A stretch of DNA of 64,000 bases from Aquila chrysaetos chrysaetos (GCF_900496995.4 NC_044010.1:6696001-6760000); one strand, 5' to 3'; counted from the first letter of the stretch, positions 1-19,408 are shown. Notes: a model not told the origin generated them from the letters alone. Numbers and translations: made by a program.

Positions 1-3000
1 TTTTAAAAAAATATGCATGTCTGATATTAAGAACTAGCCCAAGTTATAGATGTAAGGGGTAAGGCCATTAAAAAGTTACATATGTAAGGCTTTCCCCTTC
101 TGAGATAGTGATACAAAATAACAACAGTACATTAATTTCTTTGCAAACATCAATCTAAAAAAGATAATATTCTAAAACCATTTAAGGTAAGAGACACTTT
201 AAGAGAGGCAGATGAAAGACTTGAGAAAGCTGGAAAAAGAAAGAAGGCTATTAAAAAAAAAATCACTCTTCTTTTAGGAGGGTTCTGATTAAATAATCAT
301 TAATTTACATTAAACAAAAGGTTCTAGTTTTCTTGTAAATTTTCAATCTTCACCTTGGAAAACCCAAGGCTAGAGAGATGCTTGGATCCTCTGCAAAAAT
401 CACTTACCGTCAACCTTGTCTGTACACAGAAACCATGGAGCATAGAGACATCTGACACTCATTGCTCTAACCTGATCAATAAATAAAACATTGTCCCTAG
501 GGTTATTTTTAAAAGTGGTAATTTTAGAAGGGAGAAGGAGAGAGAGGAGTGGAATACATTATCGCTGTCAGATTTTTTCAGTGGTCATCGGCTTGTATAA
601 AGGTTTGGCATGTATCAGTAGGCAGACAGGTGCCTGTTAAGTGTAATTTTGCATATGGCTGTTATTGCCCTATCCGGATACCTATACCATCTTCCAGTTA
701 CAGAGTATCTATTCTTCCACTGTCCTATATCTGAACCGTAACTTGAACAAAGGCTTCACTTTCCACTCTGTAGTTTTGAAAGTTGTAGTTTAAAAATACA
801 GGGCAAGAATAATACTCTACAGCAACAGAAGTTAGTAGTAAACATGAAACTTTTGATCTTTTCCTCTCTGTTGAGATACACAATCTACTCAAGCAGGAAA
901 TGCACACAGATAGAAGGTGGACAATCAGCCCAAGATATAACAATGACAAGCTGCTGACATTTCAGAGTTTCTCTTTGAATACCAGGTGCTGGCTGAGTAC
1001 ACACAGTGCTAGTGAGCAGGAAAGAGCTGTTCAGAAGTCATTGCCTTGAATCACAGAACTAAGACAGCACTGCAAGACAGACTGCAAGCTGGTACATAAC
1101 TTGGTGTCAACCATAGTGACAAAGAACAGAAAAAAAATGAACCCAAAAACCAAAACCCAAACGCCTTTCTCAAAAATGCACTTCAGAGCACTTTAGATGA
1201 GTGGAGAGGAGGCATTCATTATCACCATGGCAAAAAGACTGCAACAGACCTTCCTTTCATGAGGAAAGGACCACCTGGCCAGCACACAATCCAGAAGGAA
1301 AACAACCACCACACGTAGTTTCTGGCATGACAACAGATTAGAAGGGCCTCTTGGGTCATCCAAGACTCTATCACTTGCACCCACAACATATTATTCCTTT
1401 TGTAAGTGGCTAACTGTCCCCTTTACACAACAATTTTTTGTGTCTGCTCTATATTGCTTTTTTTATTGAAGTAAGGAAATGAGATTGACTATTCTCCTGT
1501 TTTCAGCGATCTCTCCTCTAATACCAGTGGGAGCTGCCTTTACAGCCACAATAATAAAACCCCTCTTCGCAGCTTCATTGACAAGCCCCTTCTCAGAGCC
1601 GTGTAAAGCAGGGGGAGAGGACAGGGAAAATGTCACTTTTCCTTTGATATGCCTTCTCTTCACTGGCCTATACAACGGTGTTAAGAGATGTGTGCCATTT
1701 CCCCTGTCCACACAGACACATAAGGACATCCCTTTTTTAGATCTACTTTGATCTCACTGTGTCTATCTGCCTCATCCCCATCTCCAACACTGAACCAGTA
1801 TCAGTAAACACCTCCCATGGTCAGACCACAAAATACTGAGGAACACAATCAGCCTGTGACCTCACCACTTTCTTCCAGAGTTGGAGCACTCATCACTTTT
1901 TTGAGCAAGGGTGTCTGCATTTGCATATATGTATGTGACCACAAACATACATACAGGCCTCAAGCTTCCCTTGAATGCAGCCAGCCTCTGAATGCGGCAT
2001 GAGGATCTGCTAGCGTGAAGGGCCTGTACCACACACTCGGCGTTAAGATCAGTCTCATCTGTTAGCGCACTTAATCGTCTTTCTTTTGTAGAACTACTTC
2101 ATCCTCAGTGTCTACTCTGTTTTGCTGTCCTCCAACGCCATTTAGTAGACCCAAGCCAGCAGCCCAAGAATGAGTCTTGCTCCCTTTACACCCTGAACAA
2201 AGCACACAGTTACAAAGCAAGATAGTTACATGCAGATCCATCACCCCAGACAACAGAGAGGGCTAGCCCTCTTTCTGTATGAAATCTGCCTCTCGCTGAA
2301 AACCATTCTGATTAAGAAATCTTTACATGAGAGTGAATGAAAAAAAAAAAAAAAAAAAAAAGCAGCAACCCTGAAAGGTGACCCTCATTTTAGTTAAATG
2401 GTCCAAATCAAGGATCAATTAAAGCCTGTTTTCATTTCAGGGCAGAGAAAACCACCAGCATTTATCCAAGACACAGACAAAAGAAGGCAATCTTGTTTCT
2501 GCTGATACTTAAAATGATCAAGAAAGGACTGACAGCACGTCTAACATTCCCTTTTCTCTCCGTTAACAATCCTTCTTTTGGAAGCAAGCATGTTAACATT
2601 TGAAAACTGAGATTTACACTTCAGGAAAATAGGCGTCTCATACAAGAGGAGAGAGCAAGCGCACAGCATTCCCATTGCTCAGATTAAAATCAGACGATAT
2701 GATTATTCTGTCAGCTCCTGAAAAAAAAGAGGAAAAAAACCCCAAACTGTACTAGACAAAATAACCAGCACTGTTTCCTCTCAAAGGGCAGAATAGCACC
2801 TTCCAGTCCTTTTGACCCAAGCTGAGGCCTGCATGCCCTATTATTTCTGACAAATGAGGAACAACAGAAGCTGAGCTGTTAGGCCTTATCTACCTAAGTC
2901 AGAGATAACTAATGACTGAAAAAGCACCATATCAGTACATATCAGCAGCACAGATTTTCATTTACTCTCAGATACTGCACAAAAGTACCACATCCCCTCT

Positions 3001-4490
3001 CATGGGGTTAGAATTGGCCTAGACATTGTACAGAGAGAAAGAAGCTGTTTGAGGAAGAAAGGTGAAAAATTACTCAACAGCAGGAGAAAGAGGATTATCT
3101 TGAACAGCCCACCACTGCTATTTCAGTGATCCTGGTTTTCATCATCATCCTTGTTTCATTTTGTAAAGATCCCAATGATGATGATAAAAGGAGAAGTAGG
3201 TTGATCCCTATCACACACGATAAAAAAAAAATAAAATAAAGAAATGATACTAGCAGATATCCCTGATCTTCAGGGAACTCATGACTAGGGCTGTTTGCTG
3301 ACCCAGTAAACACAGCCTGGGTAGAAGCACCTATTGAAAAAAAAAAAAAAGCACAAAACAAAATAAAAAAACAGCCATGAGATAAAAATGCCTATTTCTG
3401 TGTCATTCTCATCAACAGTGTCTCAGAGAATCCTTAGCATCACAGACTTATTAATTTTGTCAGGATTTATTTCTTCTAAGACATACTTCTTATATTAAGC
3501 ATTGAGTAAGGAGATGAGGGGAGTTAAGGCCTCAGAATTAAACAGTTTAGTCTTGGATCATTGTTTTCTAGATAAGGCATGGCACCCAGTCTGGCTAGAG
3601 TTGCAGTGATTTAGAAGTGCGTGTAGAAGTCATGAACTAATCAGAAATTAAGGGGTGTTGTGCCCCCCAATGATGAGCAGGAGAAAATTTAAAGTTAGCA
3701 GGAGCCCAAGAATTTAATTAAAAAAAAAAAAAAAAAAAAATCTTAACATACTTGTTTCTGGTGACATTTCCCTGCAAACAAAGAACGATCTAGAGATTGG
3801 CTTTTCTTTCCCCAAGTAAAATTCACTTCAGACCACTCCCTCATCCTCCCATCAGATTCATGCAATGGTGAAAATTTCTGAGGGTTTTTTTATTTATTAT
3901 TTCATTTAAACAATAGGTTTGGGGCAAGATGGGGAAAGAGCAGCACCTTTTAAAAAAACCCTGTTGTGCTATATAGGATAAATAGGTGACCTTTAAAAAA
4001 ATTAAGTTTATATATGTACACACATACACTAAACCAAATTAAAAACAAAAAACTTGTGAGGGGTCGTTTTCAACACAAGAGAGAGGAAAGCCTTATTTCA
4101 CACGAAACAAAAGCACCACAAGTTAAGATTAGAGTGCACAATCACATGTAGTGCAGATACCAAATTAGCCTGGGTCCTGGAAGCAGTGTAGCTAGAGCAG
4201 CACAAAGCTCCACGTGGGCCAACTTATCCCGCTCCCTGGCAAAAGCAAGCACGTACTTTTGGATGGTGTGCTGTGCAGGCACTCCCACAGCCAGCTGCTC
4301 TGCCTGCATCAGTTTTGGCAGAAGCCACAAAAAATAGCAAACCAGTGAGAATAAGAGACCCAAAGCTAAGCTACAGGACTGATTTAGCTACAGTATTTCC
4401 ATAACAGAGGTTTCTGAGTTCCCCCATGTCTCCTGGGCGCTCTCTGTAGGTGCTGCCTGCTTGGGTCACACAGCAGAGAGCTCCTGATTA
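1..4490. other. Intergenic, downstream of CLDND1; no gene recognised
   Basis: I see no exon with recognisable protein similarity here on either strand. Open frames are short (at most about 90 codons) and lack family motifs. The DNA is AT-rich. It carries long A runs at 2340-2361 (22 bases) and 3720-3740 (21 bases), and a shorter one at 3335-3350. These could be poly(A) tails of decayed retrocopies or plain slippage tracts; no flanking target duplication was identified. Confidence 0.5.
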
Positions 4491-4893
4491 TTTATTATTT
4501 GTGCACTGAGGTTCCCATTCTTGCCTACCTGCATCTTTTCTTTTCCCATCTCTCTTCTACCTCACAACACCACTCCTGTTTCCTCCAGGCTGACAGGTTA
4601 ATAAAATTAGGAAGGGGCATGTACACCTAACCAAGGGGATAGTCAACAACCAAATGAAGCTTAAAAAAAAAAAATAATAATTCTTAAAAAAAACAATTAA
4701 AAAACCTGTTCAAGTTCTGCAGACTTCTGTCATTTAGCCCAGAGGTCTTTGTCTTCAGGGCCTGCAGGCTAAATTGTCTCAACTGGCAAGAAGCATGCAG
4801 TACAAGGTAAAATTCTGACTAAAAGAAAAAAGTAATAAGGTCTGGGGGGAGAAGAGGCTATAACATGGAAACCCAATACTTCGGTAGCAGCAC
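4491..4893 (-). other. CLDND1: CLDND1 3' UTR (inferred) with candidate poly(A) signal
   Basis: Minus-strand sequence after the CLDND1 stop codon. The first clear AATAAA on the minus strand is at 4491-4496 (TTTATT on the plus strand), which would give a 3' UTR of about 0.4 kb. The real cleavage site may be further downstream, because the human 3' UTR is longer as I recall it. Confidence 0.4.
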
Positions 4894-11740
<6,847 letters not shown>

Positions 11741-12090
11741 CCTCAGGCCAACAGCACCGTGCCCCCCCCAGGATCAAGCCAGCACACGGCCAGGCCGGCA
11801 GCCGCCGCGGTAAGCGACCCCAAGAACGGCTCTCGCCCCCGGCCAACGCGAAGCCTCACAGCCCGCCGGCCACCCGGGCCGCCCTCCGGCACCGGCCGCA
11901 GCCGCCCAAACGGCGCCGACCCGCCCCCCCCCCCCCGCCTCCGCCGCCAGGACAAGGCAGGGGCCAGCCCGACCGCCCCGGCCTCTCAGGCGAGAGCCCT
12001 GCTGAGGGGGCGCAACCGCCCGGCGGGGCCCGTTAGCAGGAAGCAAACCCGAGGAGAACGCCTCGACCCCCCCCCTCCCGCCCTCAGCAA

Positions 12091-12132
12091 CCGCCCCTTC
12101 AACGGCTACAACCGCCCCTTCAACGGCTACAA
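12091..12132. repeat. Two-copy 21-bp tandem repeat in CpG island
   Basis: The unit CCGCCCCTTCAACGGCTACA plus A is present twice, head to tail and identical (12091-12111, 12112-12132). Each unit combines a CCGCCCC GC-box-like core with AACGG, a MYB-like core. It sits about 100 bp from the ZNF143-type cluster, so it may duplicate a promoter module. Confidence 0.85.
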
Positions 12133-12230
12133 CCGCGCCGCCTCGCACCCCCTGCCCGGCCCCGCCGCGCCGCTTCCGCCCCGCCGTGCCAGGGGCCAGG
12201 GCAGCGCCCCGCCCCTCTCCGCCGCGCGGG

Positions 12231-12250
12231 GCACGCTGGGGGATGTAGTC
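12231..12250 (-). promoter_or_regulatory. ZNF143/THAP11-type site 1
   Basis: The minus strand reads GACTACATCCCCCAGCGTGC, close to the SBS/Ronin consensus ACTACAnnTCCCAGnnnGC bound by ZNF143, THAP11 and HCFC1 at promoters. It is the weakest match of the three. Confidence 0.6.
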
Positions 12251-12297
12251 CTCCCGCCCCCCCCGTCCCAGAACGGCTGCGGCTCGCCGGCCGAAAA

Positions 12298-12317
12298 GCA
12301 CCATGGGAGTTGTAGTT
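12298..12317 (-). promoter_or_regulatory. ZNF143/THAP11-type site 2
   Basis: The minus strand reads GAACTACAACTCCCATGGTG, a strong match to the ACTACAnnTCCCA core. It has the same orientation as sites 1 and 3. Confidence 0.7.
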
Positions 12318-12352
12318 CTTCACGTCGCCCGCCCCTGCGCCACCGCCGCGGT

Positions 12353-12372
12353 GCCGGCTGGGAGCTGTAGTC
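12353..12372 (-). promoter_or_regulatory. ZNF143/THAP11-type site 3
   Basis: The minus strand reads GACTACAGCTCCCAGCCGGC, again matching ACTACAnnTCCCAG. It is about 55 bp from site 2. Confidence 0.7.
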
Positions 12373-12659
12373 TCCCGCCGCCTGCGGGGCGGGCCGGGCC
12401 GCCCTCACCTTTCGACGCCCGCCGCCGGGCAACCCACCTCGCCTCCTGCCCTCGGCCACCGGTGTGTGCGCTGGGCGCCCGGTGCCCGTCACCCCGCCGA
12501 CACTCGCGGGCCCCAAAGCGGGACCCCGCCGCTGACGCAGGCTCGGCTCAGCTGGAACTGCGGCGGCCCAGTCCCGCACCTCCACACCTCAGCACCGCGC
12601 CTCTCACCGACCTCGTCTGGCGTGAGGCGCAGCGCCGATTAATGCCGAAATTGCACACC

Positions 12660-13380
12660 CGCGAGACACGGGTGCTTGGGATGGAGCTGGAGTCGTGGTC
12701 CCAACGTCCCGTACCTGCTGTAACAGCCGTGAGTTTTTACAGAAACACAAAACCACACTTCGCAAAGTCCCGTTTCTGCAATTTCAATTATTTGGTCGCC
12801 CCCTGCGGCCATAAGGCTCACATTTCTTTCTTTTTTGCTTGATTGCTTGTAAAAATGGTGACGCGATATCCTGGCTGAGTGACTTGGGAAAACACCAAGT
12901 AAGGAAAAAAAAAGATTTAGTAAAAATTGCAAAAATTGGCAACACCGGCTCCACGCTCCAAATTGGACATTTCCCCCCAACCCTGATACACATACCCATG
13001 CAAATTACAAGAGGACTCTTAAAAGCCGTTGACAACTCCCCTGGCTGAGAGACCACCACACCCGGTTTTGATTTTACCAACCTCCAAACTAGCCAACAAA
13101 TACTCAGATAAAAACAGAATCATGCCCAAAGTTTTCACATCTCTGAGGATTTCTGGGGAACGATTCCAACCAACTCTTCTCCCAGAGCAGCCAGGAAGCG
13201 TTTTTGCAGTGAGGTAAGAAGCTAGGACAGCAAAGGTGAGAGCAGGGATATAAGAAACTTCTCTGACTTGGTGAGACAAGATAAAAATTTTTATTTAAAA
13301 AATAATTAGAAATTATATTTAATTAAGAAACCTCTGCCTATATACCCCACCTTTCCCGATCATGGAACTGTCTTGCCAAC
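12660..13380. other. Intergenic between CLDND1 promoter and ancient LINE
   Basis: No gene recognised. A plus-strand donor-like GAG|GTAAGA occurs at 13213. It would fit a divergent non-coding transcript from the CLDND1 island, but nothing else supports an exon. Confidence 0.35.
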
Positions 13381-13399
13381 ACTTCATAAGGTAACTGTC

Positions 13400-14270
13400 T
13401 GCAAGGATGTATTTTAGGGCCTGACTGGGATTTATGCTAGACTCCAAAATATTTAACACCTTTATCAATAGCCTGGAAGAAAGCAGAGTATTGCTGATAA
13501 ACTTCACAGATGACACAAGGCCTGAAGGAAGGGTAAATAATGACATGGAGAGGGCACTGGTACAGGGTGACCTGATCATTTTTCAGCCAGGGCAAGCAAA
13601 CTTGCATTTCAATAAGGTCATCAATGACCTCATTCATTTAAAAGCAAAGAGTGGAGGCTATACTTAGCTGACATAAAACTTTATCCTGGGAAGCACAAAA
13701 TGGAAAGGACAAACAGGTCATGGTGGATTACCAACTGCCCAGATGGTGCTGTGGCAAAACCCCCCAACTTTCCTGCAACCTCAGATGTATGAACAGAGCA
13801 ATCACAACGAGGAAAGAAGTTGTATCACATCTAGAGTTGCTGCTGGCTGCTGAAATAGCATGTCTAGTTTTGACATGTTGATAAAGCAGGGAGAAACCTG
13901 AAAAGGGACATGAAAATCACTGAGCAATTAGAAAACCTCTCTTAGTGAAATATATCACAGAAGGTCAGTCAATTTAATTTACTGGATAGAGAGCTAAGTA
14001 GTTGCAAGACCATAAAATACATGTACTGGCAATAGGGAACAAAAAAAATCAGTAACAGTTTTTTCAGTATACCTGGCAAAACTATCAGAAGTTGAAGCTA
14101 GAAAACATTACAATAAAAAAAGCCCCAAACCCCTTTGTATTCTAAACCATGGGATAAGCAGAATTGGAACCATTTACTGTAAATAGTAGTGAATTATCTA
14201 ACACTGCAAGTCTATAGGTTTTTCTCCTAAAAGATCTCATCTCATAAAAATGAGAATCAATTCTGGAAAA
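13400..14270 (+). mobile_element. Ancient CR1/L3-like LINE fragment (reverse transcriptase to 3' region)
   Basis: The plus strand decodes to a degraded reverse-transcriptase stretch (NTFINSLEES, then FTDDTRPEGRVNND) resembling the FINDLE...FADDTKLGG block of CR1-type LINEs. Downstream sequence follows the order of old sauropsid CR1 copies: a GGTCATGGTGGAT block near 13720, GAAGTTGAAGCTAGA near 14090, TGGAACCATTTAC near 14165 and CTAAAAGATCTCA near 14228. It is much more diverged than the CR1 copy at 42-44 kb and holds many indels, so it is an old insertion. The ends are approximate. Confidence 0.7.
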
Positions 14271-15428
14271 TTTTGCAGCCATTACTGCTTCCATCATTGA
14301 ATTAGACTACAGTGGCCTCTTCTTCATAATCTGCCCTGATCAATATGATGTGTGCAGCTGCTTGAAAATCGCCAGAGGGAAGAGATGTGTTTTCATTTTA
14401 TTTATTTAATTTCAAATACTCTCTACAGATTTCACCTGGATTTTTTTTTTCCCTGGAAAAATAACCCTCCATATAATAAGAGTAACCCAATAAAAACGTT
14501 ACAAATGAATGCACAGAGTTATTCATTGCTAACACCCATTTTTTTTTTTCATTTTCTCTTCACGCCTCCTCAGTGTGCCTCAGCAGAACTACCTGTTGAT
14601 CAGTTTAGCTACAGAACAGGCTCATTTGGGAAGGTTTTCAAAGTAAGTTTGTTTTACTGTGCAGAAACTGTGACAGTTTGCATGTGAAAGCACAAAGGGA
14701 ATAATGCTGATGGCTATAGCTTAAATGCTGTTCCTGCTTTTTGCAAAACTGAAGTTTTTTCAATAGCAGACCTGGATCATCTGCATTAGTTAGTACTGCT
14801 AACAGAAGTTCTCAGGCACTGACAGAGAGTTTAACATCAGAGTGCTGCAAACAAAACAAACAAAACCCTAGTATGTTGCAAAAAATTTGTGTCATACAAA
14901 AATTGTGTCATTTTAGCTCTCTCAGTCTGAGGAAATAAGTAAACATTTGTAGGAGGCAACACCATCTGTATTAAATGAAGTTGATACAGGATGAGAAATG
15001 ACAAATGAAAAAACCTTCTTCATGTATCACATTCGCTTCAGGAGTTACTGATTTAGACCTAGAAAAGGTGTTCAAAAGTCTGCCCATTTCTTCCAATACT
15101 AGTTAATTTACTACATGATATTGCCTCTCCCACCAAATATTCTCTAATAATAAAAAGGGCAGTTCTAGTTTTTGTGGTTTAGGCACCATCTATGAGCATT
15201 TCACACAGCCAGAATGAGCAGAAAATCCCACGGATTCCCCTCAGACCCCTTTATACAGTCTCCCTGGTTTAATTTCTGCCTTCTGTATTTTTCTATCTGT
15301 GGCACTGAACACAGTAGGCTAAGAAAACCCTACCCTAATTATAATTTTCACACAGAGAAGACCTTCTAGATGTGCTTCTTTCACATATGATGAATAGCAC
15401 AGGTTCACTTTAATGACACCCACTTGTC
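14271..15428. other. Intergenic, nothing recognised
   Basis: AT-rich sequence with no gene or repeat that I can name. Confidence 0.4.
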
Positions 15429-15436
15429 CTCTAAGT

Positions 15437-15688
15437 TAGTGGTCTCCAAACCTTTTTATTGTGCACCCATCAGTAAAAACTTCTTGAGCATGCACCCCTA
15501 TGATATTTTTTTTTTAATTATATACAGGTACTACTGTACTAATATATTATGTATATTATAAAACATAAACAAAAATATAAATTAAAAAAGGATGAGCTAA
15601 AGAGGAAATAAACACTATTTGTAAAATATTTATTTCATTAAGTGTACAAAAAATATTTTCTTCCCGCACCGCACTTTGTAGACCACTG
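15437..15688. mobile_element. Non-autonomous hAT-type DNA transposon (MITE)
   Basis: The element begins TAGTGGTCTCCAAACC and ends GGTTTGGAGACC-like in inverse: the reverse complement of its right end reads CAGTGGTCTACAAAG. The termini are therefore inverted repeats of at least 15 bp with few mismatches. An 8-bp flanking duplication, CTCTAAGT (15429-15436) and CTCTCAGT (15689-15696), matches at 7 of 8 bases, as hAT elements produce. The 252-bp body is AT-rich with no coding capacity. The CAGTGGT-type terminus is typical of Charlie-like hAT MITEs. The drifted duplication implies an old insertion. Confidence 0.8.
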
Positions 15689-15696
15689 CTCTCAGT

Positions 15697-18600
15697 ATGG
15701 AACTATTCCAGCCTATCCCAATGCATTGTCTCAGTGCCCACAGTTTTACCTGAATCAGTTCTACCCTCTCCTCTTTGTTCAGGGGTGAAACTTCTGTCGG
15801 TTAGCATTCATCTGGTTACCTCTGAGCCTGCCTTCACCTAGGTTATAGCATAGTAGGGGCAGTTTCAGCCAATTTGGTGGGTTTTTTGTTTTTTTGTTTT
15901 TTTTGTTTTAATTAGGTCTGCAAATCTCTATTCCTTACACAAAGTTTTTGAAGCACAATCATTTAGAAACTACTACACTTTCTTTTACAGCCAAATGAAC
16001 CTCTGTTCCTTCTCAGCATTTATCATCATTAATAATTTCCAGAAACATAGCTTATTTTACCTAGATGCCTGTGCTTATATAGAAGCACATGTACAAGTTG
16101 GAATAAAACCACATTTAAACTATCAGTAAAATAGAGAATGTAAAAAAATTTGAAAAAAACCAAACCACACCTCACTACCAAAAATGCTTCAATTGCAGAA
16201 ATTTGTAAGGGTGGGGGTGTATGTAACAAACTAAATCAACAACCCTGCATGTTTCCTGTGCAGATAGTTCTGCTGTGCATCTCTTTTACTGATTTTGCCA
16301 CAAATTTAGAAGGCCACCATAATACATGTATCACAAGCATTACAGAACTGTGAACAAAGACATGAAATCTCTTCCCTTGCTACTGTTGGAAATACCTCAG
16401 CATTTCCTATGGGGAAGATTTAAGGAGTGGTACAAACACTGACACAACAAACTTTGAAGTGCATTTGAGAAAGGCAGGACCAGAAGAGAAACACACGCTC
16501 TAAAGCAGAAATGGCGAAATGCATGGCCACGATTACAGTATCTGCCGTGAGCGTGTGGTTACAAAAGCTGTAGGTTCACTCTCAGGTTCAAAACTACTCA
16601 GCACCCAGTGGCTGCATTTTTTCAGAGCTGCGACAAGGGCTGGACAAGATGGGTACCCTGACTGGAGGAACATACACCCAAGCCAAGCCAGTAGCTGTTG
16701 CTTCAGCAGAAAATTTTGTTTGGGAAAAGGGTTTACATGTATCTGGCAAGGTCTGGGAGGAGGAAAGCGCTGTGGAAATCTAGGAGCGGGGTGAGGAGAG
16801 GGTGGAGGCTGTCCTCCTGGTGACAAAACATCTCACCTCATCTCTTGGATCTTAGCACATCACGTGCTGAGCTTTCTGGAATATCTATGCAGAAGTATTA
16901 TCAGGGGAATTTCCATGTGCGGAGTATTTTTGAAAGCTTGGCTCTACCTCAGGGAAATGAGCTCTGGGAAGAATCACACCCCACATGACGCCCTAAGTGA
17001 ACCAATACCACATAAAAAAACCACAAAGCTTACAGACTACTGACAAATACGCCTGCTACTGCTTCACTCGAATAATTACAGATTGCTTCATTATTCATTA
17101 TAATGCTTCATATTATCTTTGCAAATCTTCTGTCCACATAAGGAAGTGTCACATCTGTAATATGGCAACACACAGTGACATCCACAAGTCTAGAGCATTC
17201 AAGAAATACAGAGCAAATTCAAGAGAACAGAGTAGATCCCAGTCAGAAAAACTTTTTTTTTTTATTTAATAAGTAAGGCTATTAAACTACAGGGAGACAA
17301 CAAAGTGAGGAACCACAAACACAAGAATACATGGACATATGCTTATCTTTATGGTTCCATTAAGCTTTTTAAAAAGTTACTCACTTTTTTGTCTTCTCTG
17401 GGATGGGGAGAGGGAGGGAGTGAATTTCAAGGAGTATGTAGTGGTGTGAGATGGAGGGAGAGAAGTCTGTGCCTGATTTCTAAAGTTTGCAACTGCTTGT
17501 AAGCTGTTAGGATCTAAGTGCAGAGTAAAATAACATGCAGGTCCATCTTTGCAAGAGAGGAAGAACTATTATACCACAGACCGTAGCGTTCAGCAGATCT
17601 TCCACTCTAGTACTGATGGAAAGAGAACGCCTCTATTTCCCAGAGCTTCTTGGAAGAAAAAAACCTGAAACACATTCCTTGAAGCAGAAATAAGCAAAGA
17701 TGACACTGAACTCACCTCTGCACTGAATCCATCAAAAATAATTTCTGTAAACTGTAAGATAATTGGGCATTTTTACACAGCTCTTAGCTGAAAAGTAGGT
17801 ATATCTTTTGTAATCTTTTTTAGCCTATGCTTCCTTACAGGTTCATACTTACATCTGTGGCATACAAATCTGTAATCTAAGCCAGGGTGTTTTAATACAC
17901 CTTGATCTTTTTCCAGAGTTTGTGATGGCTGAATTACACTCACTGAGATAATTAAATCCTTACACATTCCATGAAAAATAGTCAGCTAGAGTCCACTAGT
18001 GCCCTACTGATAGGACAGCAGTTGTATATAACTAGCTCCTTATTAGACATCAGCTTATCTACACAAGAGAGAGTGCCCACCTAACTATCCCTTGATCCAG
18101 CAGCCAGTTGTTTAATAGCAGCTGGCTGCTTTTCCAGGTGCCTGGAAGTCTACCACGTTCCTGCCACACAGGAGCACATAACCTGAGCACTGGCAGAGTG
18201 AATCTGAGTGCATCCAGAGTGCACTGGAGGGACTAATTTGCTGTCCATGCAATTTGGAGTTGCTCTTTGCCTGTGGAGACATACATAGATGCGATCTGTC
18301 TGCCTGGGGCTTGAGCATGCTCCAGTAAGCAATTTGCTCAAAGCTTTGAGAATCCCTAAGACACGCCTGGTCTGTGAACACACAGGTGGGAGGGAGGGGA
18401 AGGAGAAAATGAATTTATCTGCAGAAGAGAGGAAGGATGATGAAGACCGGTAGCAGAAGTTTCAAATTAGTATGCAGTGACAAAGCTGTAATGAATTCGG
18501 TAGTTTAAAAAGTGAGAATTTTCATTCGATTTATGCAATGTTGAAAGGACCGTCTGTAAGGTAAGCCACAGCTGGAGTGATATTGATATTGCAAATGAAA

Positions 18601-19400
18601 GATGAATGATATCAGAGCTCTTTAAAATAAGTGAGCAGTGTACATAACAGCTCAATAGCCATGCGGGCTGCGCAGTCAGAAGGAGAGGGAACAAACCACT
18701 GCTCTGGAGACCAGGACTGTGGCCGGTAAGGAAGCCAGTGTGGGGATGGGAACATCACATCAAGTTTCAAATTGCAGAAGAATATATGACACACTGGAAA
18801 ACTGTCCTCTAAGTTTCTAATACATTCATAAATCTGGGTGTGGGGAGCCCAGGGCTAGGGTAGCTGGAGGAACTGCAGGGCAGGAGGGGGGGCACTGGCA
18901 GAGCAGTGGAGGGCCTGGGACTGATACAGGACAACTAACAACAGGGCAAGAATGGAGATGGTAAATGTTTTTCCCTAAATATTTTTGTATGAGAGAATTA
19001 CTCTCAACAGAAAACAACAATCATAAATGGACAAAGAAAGTAAAAACCTCCAAGCCTCAGAAAAGTTGAACTTGCCCCGAACAGCAATTTATACAGAATG
19101 TTTTGAGTAAAGATAAAGAATGTGGCACCTGAATTCACTGTTCTCTGACAACTTCTGAGATGGTACAATCTCAAACCTCTGCAAACTAACAATATCCTGT
19201 CCTCAAAAAGTTTAGAATCTTCAAAACTACCTTCCCTCCCCCCAAAGTAAAAGCAAAACCCAAACCTGGTTTGCTTATACAGGCAAATGCAAAATGAAGA
19301 TAAAATCAGTAAAACTAAACCTGATTTTAAAAAAAGCAGCAAGCGTTTATTCTGAAGACAGGGTTTTGACTAATCAGAGACTCTTGATGCTTGTCCGTTG
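15697..19400. other. Intergenic upstream of GPR15
   Basis: No recognisable exon or repeat on either strand. Open frames of up to 97 codons near 16.5-16.8 kb show no family motif. Confidence 0.4.
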
Positions 19401-19408
19401 CCTATGCG

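Larger units (their letters stand above)
11750..12650 (-). promoter_or_regulatory. CLDND1: CpG-island promoter, probably CLDND1
   Basis: About 900 bp of very GC- and CpG-rich sequence standing out from AT-rich surroundings, at the expected 5' end of CLDND1. It has several minus-strand GTGAGG-type donors, for example near 12411 and 12603, so the exact first exon is not resolved. It contains three ZNF143/THAP11-type motifs (annotated separately) and a 21-bp tandem duplication at 12091-12132. Plus-strand donor-like sites (GTAAGC near 11809 and GAG|GTAAGA at 13213) leave room for a divergent transcript. Confidence 0.65.

Noticed and set aside
11759-12585. Long open frames on both strands in the CLDND1 CpG island
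   Set aside because: GC-rich DNA lacks stop codons; the proteins are proline, arginine and glycine runs, in several overlapping frames at once.
12793-12812. CTCF-like core TCGCCCCCTGCGGCC beside the CLDND1 island
   Set aside because: Only the CGCCCCCTG half fits well; the other half needs a one-base shift. Too weak to annotate without a matrix score.
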